This document shows, piece by piece, positions 1-12,900 of a stretch of 64,000 bases of DNA. Location: contig NC_044284.2 in the NCBI RefSeq assembly GCF_004027225.2, forward strand, positions 44,006,420 through 44,070,419, read 5' to 3'. The notes beneath the pieces are model-generated. The model was not told where the DNA came from. It did not search any database and was given only the letters and a program-made list of their open reading frames with translations. Every line of letters starts with the position of its first letter. Positions within the stretch are counted from its first letter, which is position 1. Origin of the DNA: Strigops habroptila (lineage: Eukaryota > Chordata > Aves > Psittaciformes > Psittacidae). The position numbers and the translations under genes were made by a program.

Positions 1-3000
1 TCAAGCAGACACAGCATGTAATAACCCCCAAGTCATTCCATATGTGTCAGCGGTGAGATGAGCCAAAGTTGTATTTGGGTTATCACAGTCCAACCGTGAT
101 TCTGTGCAACTCTGCTAACCCACCAGGTTAGACGGAAAGGAATCCCCACAAATTGAAAACAATTCAGTTAACTTTACTTAATAAACCTGGAAAATGAGCT
201 TTTGTGAAACATCTGCTTTTTGTCTCTTCTGAAATGGCTGCCAAGACCCTTGCTCGGGGTGCCATCTGGCTGGTGCACACATCTCTCTGTGCCTCCCTTC
301 ACATCCCAGAGTTGTGTTCTGCTCCCAAATGTTTTCTTAACTGCAGCCCATCCCTGTGCTGCCGGTGCCGTTACGCTGTACAGGGCAAGAGCCATTCATA
401 GTTTGGTTCCCCTCCTGTGCAGTTTAAACATTTCTAGCACTTCAGACTGTGACTCCCTCCCTCCTCCTCTTGAATGCGGCAGCAGATGCAACGCCAGGGC
501 TCTGAATGAGCCTTTTGTCCGTGGTGGCTCATGCGTCCTGCTGATCAGGGGCATGACTCTGGCATGTGGCAGAGTGAAATCCCTGGGGGTGAGCAACCGA
601 ACCCACTGATGTGTAAGTACTTCGTCATTTCTACATTCGCTCCTTACTGGATAAATGAAGCGGGGATTAGTGTTTTTGGGCTCATTTGCTGCTCAGGAGT
701 GGTAAGATTTACTCTGTGGCTGTGAGTAGCTGTGAAACTTAGCAGATGTTGTAAGTGTATCCTACACTGCTGGTCATGTTTCCCTGTCCATGGAATGAGG
801 GGACGGCCATTCCTGAAGGATGTGCTGTGTAGGAAGGGCACCAAGCTTGGTAGCTGGAAAGCCTCCGGCTGCACGCAACAGTGCCGGCCTGCACCAAAGA
901 CGTTGGCAGTTCTACTTCGCCTCCATCAATCTGTAGGATTAACCATATATACATAAGAAATATTGCTGACTGCAGGAAGGTTTTATAACACTTGATTTTC
1001 CTCTGTGGGGTCTTGTATGGATTCCTTTCTGTGGCAAGATGAAATCTGAAAGAGATCACTTTGAAAATACGTATCCAAATTGGCTGCATCCGCTCTGCAG
1101 TGGGATTTGGAGCTGATGTCTCAGCTGCAGCAGAGGGTCGTGCTCTGCCTTGGTGTGGGGAGCTCCAAAGTCCCTGCGTGCAGGCGATGATGCACTTTGG
1201 TTATCAGTGGATGAACTATTGAGATGAGAGAAGCTGTTCAGGCTGCACGAAGAGCTCAGAGTAACCACTTGGGGGTGCCAGCCCTGCAGTTTCCAACAAC
1301 TTGAAAGCTTTCTTGGCGCAGCTCCACAGATTGCTCTGGGAATGAGTCCAGGCAAGTAGAGAGAATATCCTGTGCTGCCCTGACTTTGAAGGATCCCTCG
1401 CATGTCCTTTAATATGGATGCCATTTTTCAGCATGCAGTAGCAGACTTTGCTCCCTTGTATTTCACTGGCTTATGTTTGTACCAGCTTAGGAGGAGAGGT
1501 TGGAAGATACCTTTAGCAAAAAAACACACCAGCTCTCGGGAAGCGCAGTGAATGGTAGGTCCCATCACTGACATATCCGTGCCGAGCCATCAGTCACTCT
1601 CTTAAGCTGGCTGCTGTCACTAAACCTCTCCTGAACCAACCTCTCTTCTGCATTCATATTCAAATGCTCATGTGCTGTTGCTGCAGGAATTGTCTTTGAT
1701 TATTCATCCTCCTGCTCTAGACCCTTGGAAAAATAAAAAAGGTTCATACCAATGGGGCAGTATCCTATTTTCAGTGCCCCTTCTACTCCCTGCTCCCATG
1801 TCCTAAAGAGCCCTTGGGATTGTAGGGGACAAATTCTGATGGGAGTTGCAGTGAAAGATGGGCTGGCATTGAGGCATGTTAACTCCACGATGCAGAGCCC
1901 TGGCATCTGGAAGTGCTCGCCTGCCTGGAGCAGCTCATTTCCACTGCATGCATTTCCAGCCCATAGCAAGTTTTGCCGCATACGTTTCGATATTTTCCCC
2001 TAGCTGTGTGTCCCTGGCACCCCCATTCTTCACTTTTCTGCTTTGCAGACATGTCACAAGCTCAGCTCGGATTCTTGGGGGAGGCTGTGCTTCATGCTCA
2101 CATGGATGGAGCGTGCTGGTCTCCGGCCTTGCTACAGTGCTTACGATTTTACAGGCATAAAAGTAGCTGGGAGCTGGTCAGAGAAGTCTTTTAAAAACAA
2201 AAGAAAAATCCAAACATTCCTACAATACTTCATGGCAACGGATTTCTTTAGTTAACTTCGGAATTTGTTTGTTTGGGGTTTTTCTATTTAGCATTTTACC
2301 AGCTTGTCAGTAGCAGCTCACTGCGATCTTGGCTTTTGATGCTGCAACATGAAGGCAGCGCCCTGTCTGTAACAGCACTGTTGAAACAGCGTGATAAAAA
2401 AGCAAAGCATGACCAAAACTAACAGTTCCGAACCTGGCATTCCTGCTGTGGGAGGTGGCCTGTAACCGGGACACTACTGCAGAGTTGTAAAGCAAAATAC
2501 ACGCTGAAATCGACTTTGAAATGGAAATTTGGAGCCCGTGCCAGCTCTGCTGCGGGCTCTGGCTCTCGGTGTGAGCGTTACACAAGCCAGACCTTGAGAA
2601 GCCTGAGAGTCTCTTTCGGATGGTCAGTCTGCGTCACGGTGGAGCCGCTTTCCACTGCTGAGGTAGGGCCACGGAGGAGGAGGGGGCACTTAACCTGCTC
2701 AGATGATGGCACAGGCACATGGTGGTGTGCGGAGTAGTGGTATGGGAGGAGTGTGAGCTCCTAGCAGATTTTGACTGGGAGAATGGATTTCTTAATCCAG
2801 CAAGAGAGCACAGGCTCAAAAACACTTTTAACTTAAAACAAGCATTGGCAGCAGTGTTAGAGGGAGAGAAGAGACATCACTGCAGAAAGGCAAGCCCTGG
2901 CATGACAGTCTTCTCTAGCTGGCAAGCATTTGTTTGTTGGGTATTTTTCCCCCTGTAAATGTGCTTTTTAGTCAATACTTTTCTGGAAGAGCCTGCAAGG

Positions 3001-6000
3001 GCCAACAGTGATGGGCTCTGCTGTGATCCCCAACCTCAGGGTAAAAACATGTCATGAGCGCATTTGGTCTTTGCTGCCTTCCACAAGGGAGGAGGCTGAT
3101 GTGCCCTGTGTTCCTGCTGCATTTCCTTCCCTTCCTGGGGACTGAACAGGAGGAGTTTGCTCTGCTCAGCCACCTTTGAAACCTGGTGAAAGACTGCCTC
3201 TGATGCTCACGTTTCATCTGTTCAGGCTCTTGGGAGCAGGAAAGCTGTTAAAAGAAAAGACACACAGTAAATTCAGATAGGCTCCAGGGCCGGGAGCTTG
3301 TCCCCACCTCGTCTTCAGCCTGGAAGAGAGTCAGACAAGGTCAGGGCTGAAGCACACTTGGTTCCTGCCCTGGGCTTTGTGAATTCATTCACCGCATTCC
3401 TGGAGCAATGCGAGTAACATAAATTCAGCATCTTTCTGCAGACAGCTTCCTCCCCTCCTGCCTGCAAGGGGACTTTCCACCTGGATCCAGTGCTCCACGG
3501 GATGCTGGCAGCGTCACAGTGAGCAGATTTACAGGTCTTTGCTGGAGGGTTTCAGCCAAATTGTGCTCATTCGGAGATTTTCCATCTGAGCAGGAGCAAG
3601 TTTGTTCCCCTCTGCCTGCGTCTTGGCTGCCCCCATGCAGGACATATGAGAGGGGAGCATGCAGATGTGGAGCCAAGCCAGGCATGTTTGCACGCTCATT
3701 TCCCTACATCCCAGGAAGATGCTCGTAATGTCTGGTGCAGGCCTAGAGCAAATGCATCTCAATGAGTGTGTCTTGCCCTTTGTGCTGCTGAAGGAGAACA
3801 TGGTGCCATGGGGAGAGCACAGTGCCCATAAGGCCCTGAGTTATATGTGTTCAGCCCAGGAGCTCACTGAGAGGTGTGTCTTGCCCCTTGTGCTGCTGAA
3901 GGAGAACATGGTGCCATGGGGAGAGCACAGTGCCCATAAGGCCCTGAGTTATGTGTGTTCAGCCCAGGAGCTCACTGAGAGCTGTGTCCTGGAGGTGGTG
4001 TGCATGGGGGCACGGACAACGAAAACCGGGCAGCCACTATACACGCTTGTTCTGCCACGGTGCTGGTCCCATGTTATGTCATGGCCAGCCTGACCTCTGG
4101 CCACAGCGTGTCTGGGAGGGGCCATGGGACCGGGAGAGCTTAGTGATAAACCACCCTGGGGTGCTTTGCGCACCAGGAGCTGGACTTTGCCACTGAAGCC
4201 TGGCTCTGAGCACAGCCTGTCCCCCAGGACACCCTTTCCTTCCCCCAGAAGAGCTGCTGGTGCCAGCTGCTGCCATGCATGGCCACCCTCTGCACGGCCT
4301 GCCCGCTATAGCCCTGCCATGGAGCCTGGCTCCGCTGAGGGGTTGAGGGCCATGATCGGGTCTCTCCAGGTGGTTTACTGCCTTTTCTTGGATAGAGCAC
4401 TGCTCTTTGGGCACCTGCATGCTGCCTCACGGAGCCATCACTCCTGCTCCATGGAGGTTCACATTCACATAGTATGGAGATACCATCCACAGGTATCTGC
4501 CTCCTTGGTGTCCGCGTGCAGCTGGCTGGGATGCTCACAGGCCCTGGGTGGGCTGGCAGCTACAGCCCCTTGGGAAAGGGGCGCAGAGACAATGGGGACA
4601 TCCATTCCCGCTTGCAAGGAGAAGTGGGCTGTCCATAAACCTGTTTATTGTAAGCGTGACAGTGCTATCTGCCCTGCCTGATAACGGCAGGGGCTCGGAT
4701 GCCTTTTAAAGGAGAGAAGCGACAAGTGGATGGTTGGAGCTCCAGATAGCGGGTGCCGGGGCCAGGCGGTGACGTGCCAAGCCCTGGCCAGTGGCATGTG
4801 CTGCCTGACAAGACCCAGCTCCTGCCAGCCCCCCGCACGCTCTTGCTCTCGTCCTCCATCTTCCCATCTCTTGCTAATCCTTCCTAAGCCCCTGGGCTCC
4901 CCTTCCTGAGCCGTATGCTTATCTGAGCCATGTGCTTATCCTGTGGCCACCATTTGGCGGTGAAGCTGCCATGGGTACCTGGCATGTGTGGGCTGCATCC
5001 CCCCTGCATGTGGCTGCCTCCCTCTCCCAGCCAGCCAGAGGTTCCTCACGTTGGGGAGCAGGTTTCCCCGCTGCAGGCAGGGTGCTGCCCTGCTCGCCTT
5101 CCAGTGCAACCCAGGCTCAGGATGTGGGATGGCCTGGTCTGAGCAGGCAGGCACCACACGTCCAGGAGGGCTCTGCAGGAAGAATAAAATGTAAAATAAC
5201 CGTTTTGCCTGGTTTTGTGAAAGGCTCCTCTGTCACATCCCTGAGCACCCGCCGGGAACAGCTCTCAGGCCCTGAATGGGAGCCTGACCCATTTTGCCAC
5301 GAAGTTTCTGCCAACTGGTGAGGACCGAGGCAAAACACAGGCAGAGCTGGGGTAGCTGATGGGCGACAGCCACCACTCACCACAGCCTGTGGCGGCAGCT
5401 GCCTGCTCTGCCACATGTACCCATGAGCACCTGGCCACGTGCTGTGTTCAGGGGCGCAGGAGCTTCAGGTGACAGAAAGCTGCAGCCTGTCACCCTGGGG
5501 GGACCCTCACAGAGGAGACAGAAGGGACTGGGATGTGGGTGCACCCGATGCAGCATCCGAGGGGCTGTGGGCCATGGACGGACAAGTGACCCCTGGGCAA
5601 ACCCAGCCAGCAGTGGGGGTTTTCCTTAGTCTTTTTTGATATCCTCCCCCCATCTTTTCTTGCTCTGTAACAAATCCAGCCGATCCTAGGCGCCAGAAAA
5701 TGTGAGACACAAGCAGAGAGCAGAGGAAGGCTTTACAGCCCCAGCTCCCTGTGTGAGCAGCCCTGTCTCCATGTGTGAGTTTTTGTGGTATTTGCATCCG
5801 AAGGAAGAAGAAAGAGCTGAGGGGAGACAGCACGGGGAGGGGGAGAGAGGTGAGCCAAAGGAGAGGCAGCCTCGGGGGAGTTATTCCTTATTTATTTATT
5901 ACTTTCCCTTAATCTCCCTCAAAGCTCTCTGGTTGACCTGCCCCAGGCAGAGGTCCCAAGCAGCCTTGAGCCTTTCCAAGGCTCCTAGTGGAGGCAAACC

Positions 6001-7250
6001 CTGTTTCATGGCCAAGGCCAGCCCCGCACGGTCAGCAAAACACATCTCCCACATCTCGCAGGCCCCCCCTTGGGCCCACGGCTGTTGCTGCTGCCCAGGG
6101 GACGGCTATACATGCTGACCCCAGCTTTAGAATCTGGGCTTGCTTCAGTCTTATTCCTGCTTGGGAAGGGGGATGCTGCAGGCATGTGGCTCCTCATCCA
6201 CTCCGTGCAGCATCCCTGTGGGAAGGGGCTGGGGAGGGGAATGCTGGGCTGCCAGGCACTCCAGGGAGACCCCGTTGTGCCCAATAGCCCCTAAGCAGGT
6301 AATTAAAGGCAGGGCCAGACCAGTGAACATCACTCACCAGTGCCTGCAACGGGATGCATGCTGGGCTGGGGAGCCCCGAGGCTGCGGGGCCAGGCACCAC
6401 TGAGGAAAATGGGTCACCTGCTGCCATGGGGGCAAGGGTTGGGGGACGGTCACCCCTCGGCATTGCTGTGGGGTGTGTCACCCGTGCCAGAAACCTCCCA
6501 TCTGCTGAAGGACTGCCAGGGAAACCCCAGCTCAGCCCTCGGGCAGGGAGGCAGCCCCCAGATTTCTGATGTAAAATACATCACTTGGTGAAAAGTGTTC
6601 CCTGGGGCAGTCCCCAGCCTGGTCATTAATGTGGCTGTCCAGGGACACTGCGCAGTGGGGTCAGGGCTGTCCCCCATGTGTCACTGCACCACTGTCTGCA
6701 CCCTGCGTCCCCCCCGGCAGCAGGATGTCTCACGGTTGCATTCCCGTGCCTGGCACTGGGCGCACTGTCCCCAGAGAAGCAGTGCCACCTGAGTCACCTG
6801 TCCCACTGTCCCTGCGGCCCTGGGACAGCCCTGCCCTTGGTGCAGGAGCATGCCGAGCCTAAACCGGGACAGCTTAAGACACAAGCAGCTAAAGCCACTT
6901 TGCTCCTGAAAGAGCATATCCGCTTGGGATTTAGCGCATTTGCAGGCAGGGATTCACACCTTTAGGTGATTTGTCTTAATTCCCCCTAGCCTCTATGTGT
7001 GAAAAGCCCTTGGCAGGCGAGAGCCTGGCTGGGTGCTGGTTCTGCAGCACGGTTGAGCCCGGGGTTTCACCCGTGGCTGCCCCATGCACACTGTTTGGGT
7101 GGGTGCAGCCTCCTTTCTTCTCCTCCTCCTGCCCCCTGGGGGCTGTGGCACCAGCTGAGATTTCCTATGGATCCAGAGGATTTAGACAGCAGACCCTTTT
7201 CGGGATGGAGAGGAGCCGCTGCAGGCGTGGGGATGATGCTGCTGGTGCCG
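1..7250. other. Upstream intergenic DNA, no supported gene
   Basis: I see no open frame here that looks like a conserved protein, and no convincing exon with matching splice sites. An AATAAA at 180-185 on the plus strand could be the poly(A) signal of a gene lying upstream; MTA1 would be expected from the human gene order, but no MTA1 coding sequence is visible, so this is only a guess. The one structured element is the tandem duplication at 3766-3981, listed separately. Confidence 0.6.
3766..3981. repeat. 108-bp tandem duplication, two copies
   Basis: Two head-to-tail copies, 3766-3873 and 3874-3981, differ at only a few positions. Each begins GTGTGTCTTGCCC and ends CTCACTGAGAG. A degenerate start of a third copy (CTGTGTCCTGG) follows at 3982. 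The period of 108 is divisible by three, so one frame stays open through both copies. The encoded sequence does not resemble a known protein and I do not call a gene. The near identity suggests a recent duplication that may be polymorphic. Confidence 0.9.
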
Positions 7251-7299
7251 TGCTGGCACCTGCCTGCTGCCATGGGGTGCTTTGTGGCGGCAGACACAC

Positions 7300-8300
7300 C
7301 GGTACTGCAGAGGGGCCCACAGGAGCGCCCGTGGGGCCGTGCCGGCGGAGGCAGCTGGCCTCCCAGAAATCAATAGCTCCACAAATCCCCAGCTCCCGCC
7401 TGGCCCTGGCGCCTGCCGGCACCGCGGCGGCTGCGGGCCGGGCCCTGCTGCGGGGCACGCAGGGCTCAGCGGCCTCGCTGGGGCCGTTCGGGGCCGGGAC
7501 ACCGCTGCCACCTGCCCCTGTGCAGGGACCCCCCGGCTCACAAAGCCCCACATTGTTGTGACAGCAGCTGGGCAAGGAGTGACAGGGGCGCCTGGGTCCT
7601 TCCGAGGCAGCGGGGTGCGCGGCCGTGGAGAAACCCGCTGTCAAGCATCCCCGTCCCATCTGATCAGGGTCACCCCGTCCCATCCCGAAGCCCCACGTTC
7701 TCTTCCCAAAGCTGCCGGGGCCGGGCGGGCGCTTGGCAGCCACGCCAGCTGCCGGCAGAGAAAGGAGGAATTATATGACAATGGCGGCAGAGGAGAGCCA
7801 GGCTGCCGGCTGATGAATAATGCAACGGCTTTACTTTGGGGGAGCGGCAGATTCCCTGTTTACCCGCACGGCCCGAGCCGAGGGTGTCGGTGCAGGGTGC
7901 ACCCCCGGAGCACCCAGCCCACGGCCCTGCGCCCCTACCGCCTCCCCCCAGTGCCCCCTCCCGTGCGCCCGCTGCCCGCAGCAGCCCCGCGGGGCAGAAC
8001 CCTGTCGGCCGAGCACGGGGGGGCTTCCCAGGGTGCAGGGTCCTCACCCCGGCACGGGGCAGGTTTGGGAGCGGGCGAGGCCGCTGTGCCGCCGCGGCTC
8101 CGCTGCACGGCTCCCGAGCATCCCTGTGCAGCGGAGGGAATTTTGACATGGCGTTTCCATGGCAACGAAGGAAAATGGCGCCAGGAACCGGGGGGCAGCT
8201 GGGCGCTGTGGCAAGGCAGCCTGCGCTGCCGGGGCAGGGGATGGCGGGGAAGGACTGAGGGTGCCGGGGCAGGCAGCGCGGCGGCTCACCCTGCAGAGGG
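7300..8300. promoter_or_regulatory. CpG-rich block upstream of CRIP2, possible regulatory element
   Basis: This kilobase is CpG-rich and separated from the CRIP2 promoter island by about 1 kb of less CpG-rich DNA. It contains GACAATGGCGGC near 7779 and AAAATGGCGCC near 8172, both YY1-like, and an RFX X-box-like palindrome at 8153-8166. Long open frames cross it on both strands, but they are Pro/Ala/Arg/Gly-rich and typical of GC-rich DNA. It could be an upstream enhancer, an alternative CRIP2 promoter, or a start site for a noncoding RNA. Nothing in the sequence decides between these. Confidence 0.4.
8153..8166. promoter_or_regulatory. RFX X-box-like motif
   Basis: GTTTCCATGGCAAC, or GTTGCCATGGAAAC on the other strand, fits the RFX X-box pattern GTNRCC-N2-RGYAAC with one mismatch. 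A YY1-like site follows within 10 bp. The lineup is seen in the sequence; binding is inferred. Confidence 0.45.
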
Positions 8301-8405
8301 GATGGGAGATGCCCGAGCCCCTCTGTTGGGGCTGGCCCCACGACCAGCACCCTCAGCTCACGCCCCAGGCCATGGCATGCCTGTGATGGGCAGCGCTGCC
8401 CCGTG

Positions 8406-8438
8406 ATGCCATGCCATGTCGTGCCATGCATGCCATGC
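8406..8438. repeat. Short degenerate ATGCC pentanucleotide repeat
   Basis: About six imperfect ATGCC units lie in tandem (ATGCC ATGCC ATGTC GTGCC and a variant). It is simple-sequence DNA with no evident function. Confidence 0.7.
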
Positions 8439-9289
8439 TGCACTAGCACGTGCCTTGCTCCCTCCCCTCTCCCGCCTGCTACCACCGCTATCTCTGCTCT
8501 CCAGGGCCTCTTGCCCTCGTCCACCCGCCAAGGTCTCCTGTATCAGGCCTGTTGTCCCGGCTACTTAATCTGGGTTTCTCAGTTACCCCATCTGGAAAAA
8601 ATGTATCTAAGAATACCCAGCGCAGGCATGGCGCTTCCCAGGGCGGGGGGCTGCTGCTTGCCCCCTCCACACACCACCTGGCCCTGCACCCTCCATCCCA
8701 CTGGAGCACCATCCCACGAAACCAGGCTCTGCATGGCCGTGGCTGTGAGCACTGGGGATGGGCTGCTGAGAGCAGCTGCTGTCAGGATGCAGCCAGAGGT
8801 CTCTCGGCCAGCACATCTGGTGCTGAGCTTCTTCAAATGGCCTGCTGCCCCAAAGGACTACAGCAACTGGCTGTACACCCCTCCACAGCCGCACAGTACA
8901 TCACTTTGACCAGCCTGTGTGCATGCAGAGATGGAAAGCCTCCCCCCAGGTGCTCTCCTGTCCCTAAAAAAGGAGGCTAAGTGTCCCTTAGCTGTCCCTA
9001 AAAGAGGGGGCAAGATGACTCCTGTCCCTTTTTTACATGGGCTCTGGGGCCGGGGATCATGACAATAGGACCTGCTAGTCCCCTGGGTGGGTGCCAGCAC
9101 GCAGGGATGCAGGGCTCACCCAGGGACAGGGAAGGTGGCACCGCTGCTCGGGCGTGCACTGGAAGGGATGGGGCACAGTGGCAAAACCCAACAAGTCACG
9201 TTGCTTCATTGCAGTGTTTTCCCCAGAAAGGGGAATCGCGAGCACTGGCATCCTTTGAGCTTTCGGAGATGGGGAACAGGGCAGGGCAG

Positions 9290-9960
9290 GTGTGCTCCGG
9301 AAGGGAGCAGAGGGCTCCGTCGGCCGGGGCCGTGCACCTGCCGCGCTCGGACCGCACCGCGCCGCGCCGCGCTGTGCTGTGCCATACCGAGCCGAGCCGG
9401 GCAGACGCTCCGCGGGCAGCCCCGCCCCGGCCCGCCCCCCCCGGGCGGTGGCGGGGCCAGTGGGCGGGGGCCGGGCGGAGCGGGGCGCACGGATCGGCTC
9501 GGCACAGCGCGGCTCGGCTCCGCTCCGCTCTCCCGCCATGGCATCCAAGTGCCCCAAGTGCGACAAGACCGTGTACTTCGGTGAGCGCACCCCCGGGGCC
9601 CTGCCATGCATCCCCCTCCCCGAGCCGGGACGCACCCCCGGGACTCCCGTGCTGTCCCCGGTCCCCCATCCCGGAGCCGGCGCTCACCCCTGTCCCCCCT
9701 GCCCCAAGCCCCGCTGCGCCCCCGGGTCCTCAGCTCCTTCCCGGCGCCGGGGTGTGTCCCCGGCTCTGCTGCCCCCTGTGCCGGCGCGCCCCGGTCCCCG
9801 CGGCTCCCCCGGGGAGCCCAGCGCCCAGAGACATGCCCGGCACCAGCTGCTTCTCCCCCCCGGCAGCGGCCGCGGCCCCGGCCCCTCTGCTGAGCCCCCC
9901 GCCCCTTCCCCGTGCCGCCGTCCCCGGGCTGTGCTGGGGGATGCTGCCGGCTCGCCCCGG
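9290..9960 (+). promoter_or_regulatory. CRIP2: CRIP2 CpG-island promoter
   Basis: Dense CpG sequence surrounds exon 1. GC boxes lie just upstream of the start codon, including GGGCGG at 9462-9467 and others between 9420 and 9485. No TATA box is seen at a useful distance, so dispersed, Sp1-type initiation is expected. The transcription start cannot be fixed from the sequence; it probably lies between about 9400 and 9520. Confidence 0.7.
9538..9580 (+). CDS. CRIP2: CRIP2 coding exon 1
   Basis: 43 nt encoding [14 protein letters not shown] plus the first base of Ala15. It carries the first zinc pair, C5 and C8. The donor GTGAGC starts at 9581 and the exon ends in phase 1. Confidence 0.95.
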
Positions 9961-12900
9961 GGCTGAGGACACGGCAGTGGGGTGGTTACAGGGGGGTCCG
10001 GGGCACTCTCCCCTGGTCCCTGCGCTGAGGAGGTGAAGCGGGGGGTGAGGAGCTCCGGTTGGGGTGTGTGACCGCACCTGTTTTGGTGCTGGGGAGGCTG
10101 ATGTCCCCACTGGCTCGGGTCATAGGGACACCCAGCCCATCTGACATGGATGGGGCACTGGGCAGGGGGTTATGGTGGGGAGGAGCTGGCGGTGGCAGGT
10201 GCAAACAAAACCTTCTCCCCGCCAATTTGTTCCCATTCCCTGCGAACCTCGCTCCAGGTGTGCCATTCACCCCTCCCCATCGCGCCTCTCCCCAGCCTGG
10301 TGGGAGAGCTAATGAATGGTTTGGGGTTTCTACGGGACTTTTACGAAGGCAGAGTCTGAGCTTAGAAGTCCATCCTGGCATGCCCGGGCTGGGTTTGGGC
10401 AGCAGCGAGTCCCTGAGGGCCCTGCTTGGGTTTGTGGCTGGTCAGGATCTCTGGGAACCAGGGATGGGGTGTCTCCCGTCTGGCATCCCTGGGTAAGCGC
10501 CACCGCCCAGGTTGCAGAAGATGCCGGGGGCAGAGGTGGGAGCAGGTCCCTGGCTTGATCCCCTGCCTCGGTGCCTCGCTGCTGCTCCCTAGGGAGCCTG
10601 CCTCAGCCACCTTCCCCCTGGCACAGTGGTCCCCACCAGGAGCCTCCCAGGGAGTGACCTGACCCCCTGGCCCCGGGGTGGGCATCCTTTGGGGTGAGCA
10701 TCCCCAGGGCTGCACTGTGGGCTCAGTGTGGCTCCGGGCATGCATTCATCACTCCAGCCCAAGCTGCCTCCTGGGACCTGCTGGCCACAGGGTCCAGCTG
10801 CCTTGGCCTGGCACTGCCAGCCTGCACCTCTCCCTGCCCGTCTCCCTTTGGTGCTTTAGGGTCCTGCCCCTGCTGCCTCAGCATGTTTGTTTGGTGGAGA
10901 AATACCAAAGGGTCCTGATGGTGCCTGAGCATTTGAGGCATTGGTGCTTTCATTCCTTTCCGGCCGTCTCCAAGTAAACACAGAGAAATAGGAATTTGCT
11001 GTCTTCCTCCTTTAAATAAACCTTTTTGTGTGGGGGTGGGAAGGGCTCGGCCCCTTGGATGTCTTTCCTTGTGTGAATCTTTTCCTTTTTAAGCAGAAAA
11101 TAGCGTGTCCGCCCAGCCAGCTGGGCACTGGCCCTGGGTCAGTCACTCAGGCTGGGCTGTGCCAGGAGGTGAGGCACCAGCAGTGTCTGTGCTCTTTCTC
11201 TCTCCCCGCGTGCTTGGGGGAGTTGGTCTCTCAGTGATGTGGTGTGTGTGGGAGCAGAGCTGTACCCCATGTCTCCAGCTGTGTGCTGGCTCTCTCTCCC
11301 CGGCTGGATTTCTGTAGGTGTAGTGGTCCATGTCCAGGTCTGTGCTTCCCTTGGCTTCCCTGTTCCTGCCCCCACCCCCCAGGACACTTTGCCCTGTGGG
11401 CAGAGGGGAAGCAGGTGCTCAGCAGTGGGGTAGCAGCAGCCCCCATCACACATCTTCCCCACAGGGACTTCCCAGTGCACCTGAGAGAGACCGGGGGATG
11501 AACAGGAATGGGATCAAGCCAGAAACTTCTCTGTACTTGATGCTGAGATAGGCTGGAGCGTGTCCTTGCTGACGCCTTGAGCTTTCCTGCCTAGGCTCTG
11601 GCAGAATAAACACAGGTCCGTTTATTTAATGCACAGAAACTCTATGCGACCTCTGTGCTGTCTTTCCGGGACATGGCTCCTGGGTTTTCTCTTGACAGAC
11701 CGCATGGTTCAGTGGGAAGGGTGATGGGAGCACTGCGCCTGGGGTTTGGTAGCGCTTGTGAATTCCTCGGCTGGCCCGAAGCTTAGCAGGGAGGTGATTC
11801 ATAAAGCCCTGCTTGTTCGGGAGCGCTCCTCGCCTGTGCTGAATGAACGCTGGCAACTCCGAACTTCTCAAATGCCTGGGATTGCAGCCATGGGTCATGT
11901 ATGAGAAATGTCACCATGTCCCGTTCCCGGCCCCGTGAAGTGTCTGACCAACACCAACCGTCCTGGGTACCGATGGAAAACTCATTTCCAGGCTGCCTGT
12001 TGCTTCATGCTCCCTGGAAAAATCCAGCGGGCTCCTCCCTGCGCGGTTGGGAGGATGTGGGCGTTTCCTGAGCTACAGAATGAGCTTTTTTACTTTAAAA
12101 AGCGCAGGGAAATATAAAAATAGTTTGCTGGCTTTTTCTCTATTTTTTTTTAAGGCAGGTCGAGGTCTGTGACATTGTTTCCAGGAGCGGCTGGGGCTAA
12201 CTTGCCTGGTCTGGGGAGGTTGGAGAGATGCAGTGAATGTTTAACCAGTGGAGCAGCGCTGCCAGGGGCTGCAGGGCCAGTTCCCATCCCGCGCTGGCAG
12301 GTGGCGGCGCGTTGGATTTGGGTTATCTCTTGTGGCAGGAAGTGCCGGAGGGACCGGAGTCTACTGAAGCCAAACAGCCGCACGTTTTCCCGGCTCCCTT
12401 TTGCACCATGAGCCTTAAATGAGTTTTGCAGGGTCGCCGGGAGCCCTGGCCAAGCCTTTCCGCCACCCGACCTCTCTTCCCAGGGAACTGCGGGGGATTG
12501 TGGCGGCGGGGGGTTTCCTGTTTTCCCATCCCATCGCGAGGATGTGGTGAGCACACGTGCAGTGGGGCCTGCCAGCGGGTGGCTTGCAGGGAGCTCTCTG
12601 CACATGCTGGGGTGTCTGGGGGGTGGCAGGAGGCTGCTGCACTGTTTGTTTTGGGAAAAGGCATCCTAAAAACACGTGGGAATCACCCAGTAGCACTGGG
12701 GCTTGTCCCAGCGCGTCTGCAGCTGGAGCAGCACGGTTTGCTGGTGGAGTGCCAAAGGGGCACTAAGGACATGAAGGGGCACTAAGCTGGGAAGCAAGGA
12801 GGGTCCAAGCCTAGTGTGCGCAAAGGAGCCTGCAGCCAGTGCCTCACCCCGCTGTCACACTGATGTCCTGAGCGTGCTGGAGGAGAGGGATGCAGCAGCA

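Noticed and set aside
7282-8406. Long open frame of 374 codons upstream of CRIP2
   Set aside because: It is Arg/Pro/Ala/Gly-rich, lies in a CpG-rich block, is overlapped by equally long frames on the other strand and resembles no protein family.
9292-9537. In-frame upstream extension of CRIP2 from an ATG at 9292
   Set aside because: The extension is GC-rich 5' UTR-like sequence; the 208-aa product starting at 9538 matches the family length and start.
9059-10036. 325-codon frame across the CRIP2 promoter and exon 1
   Set aside because: It is in a different frame from CRIP2 and its length comes from the low stop-codon density of CpG-island DNA.
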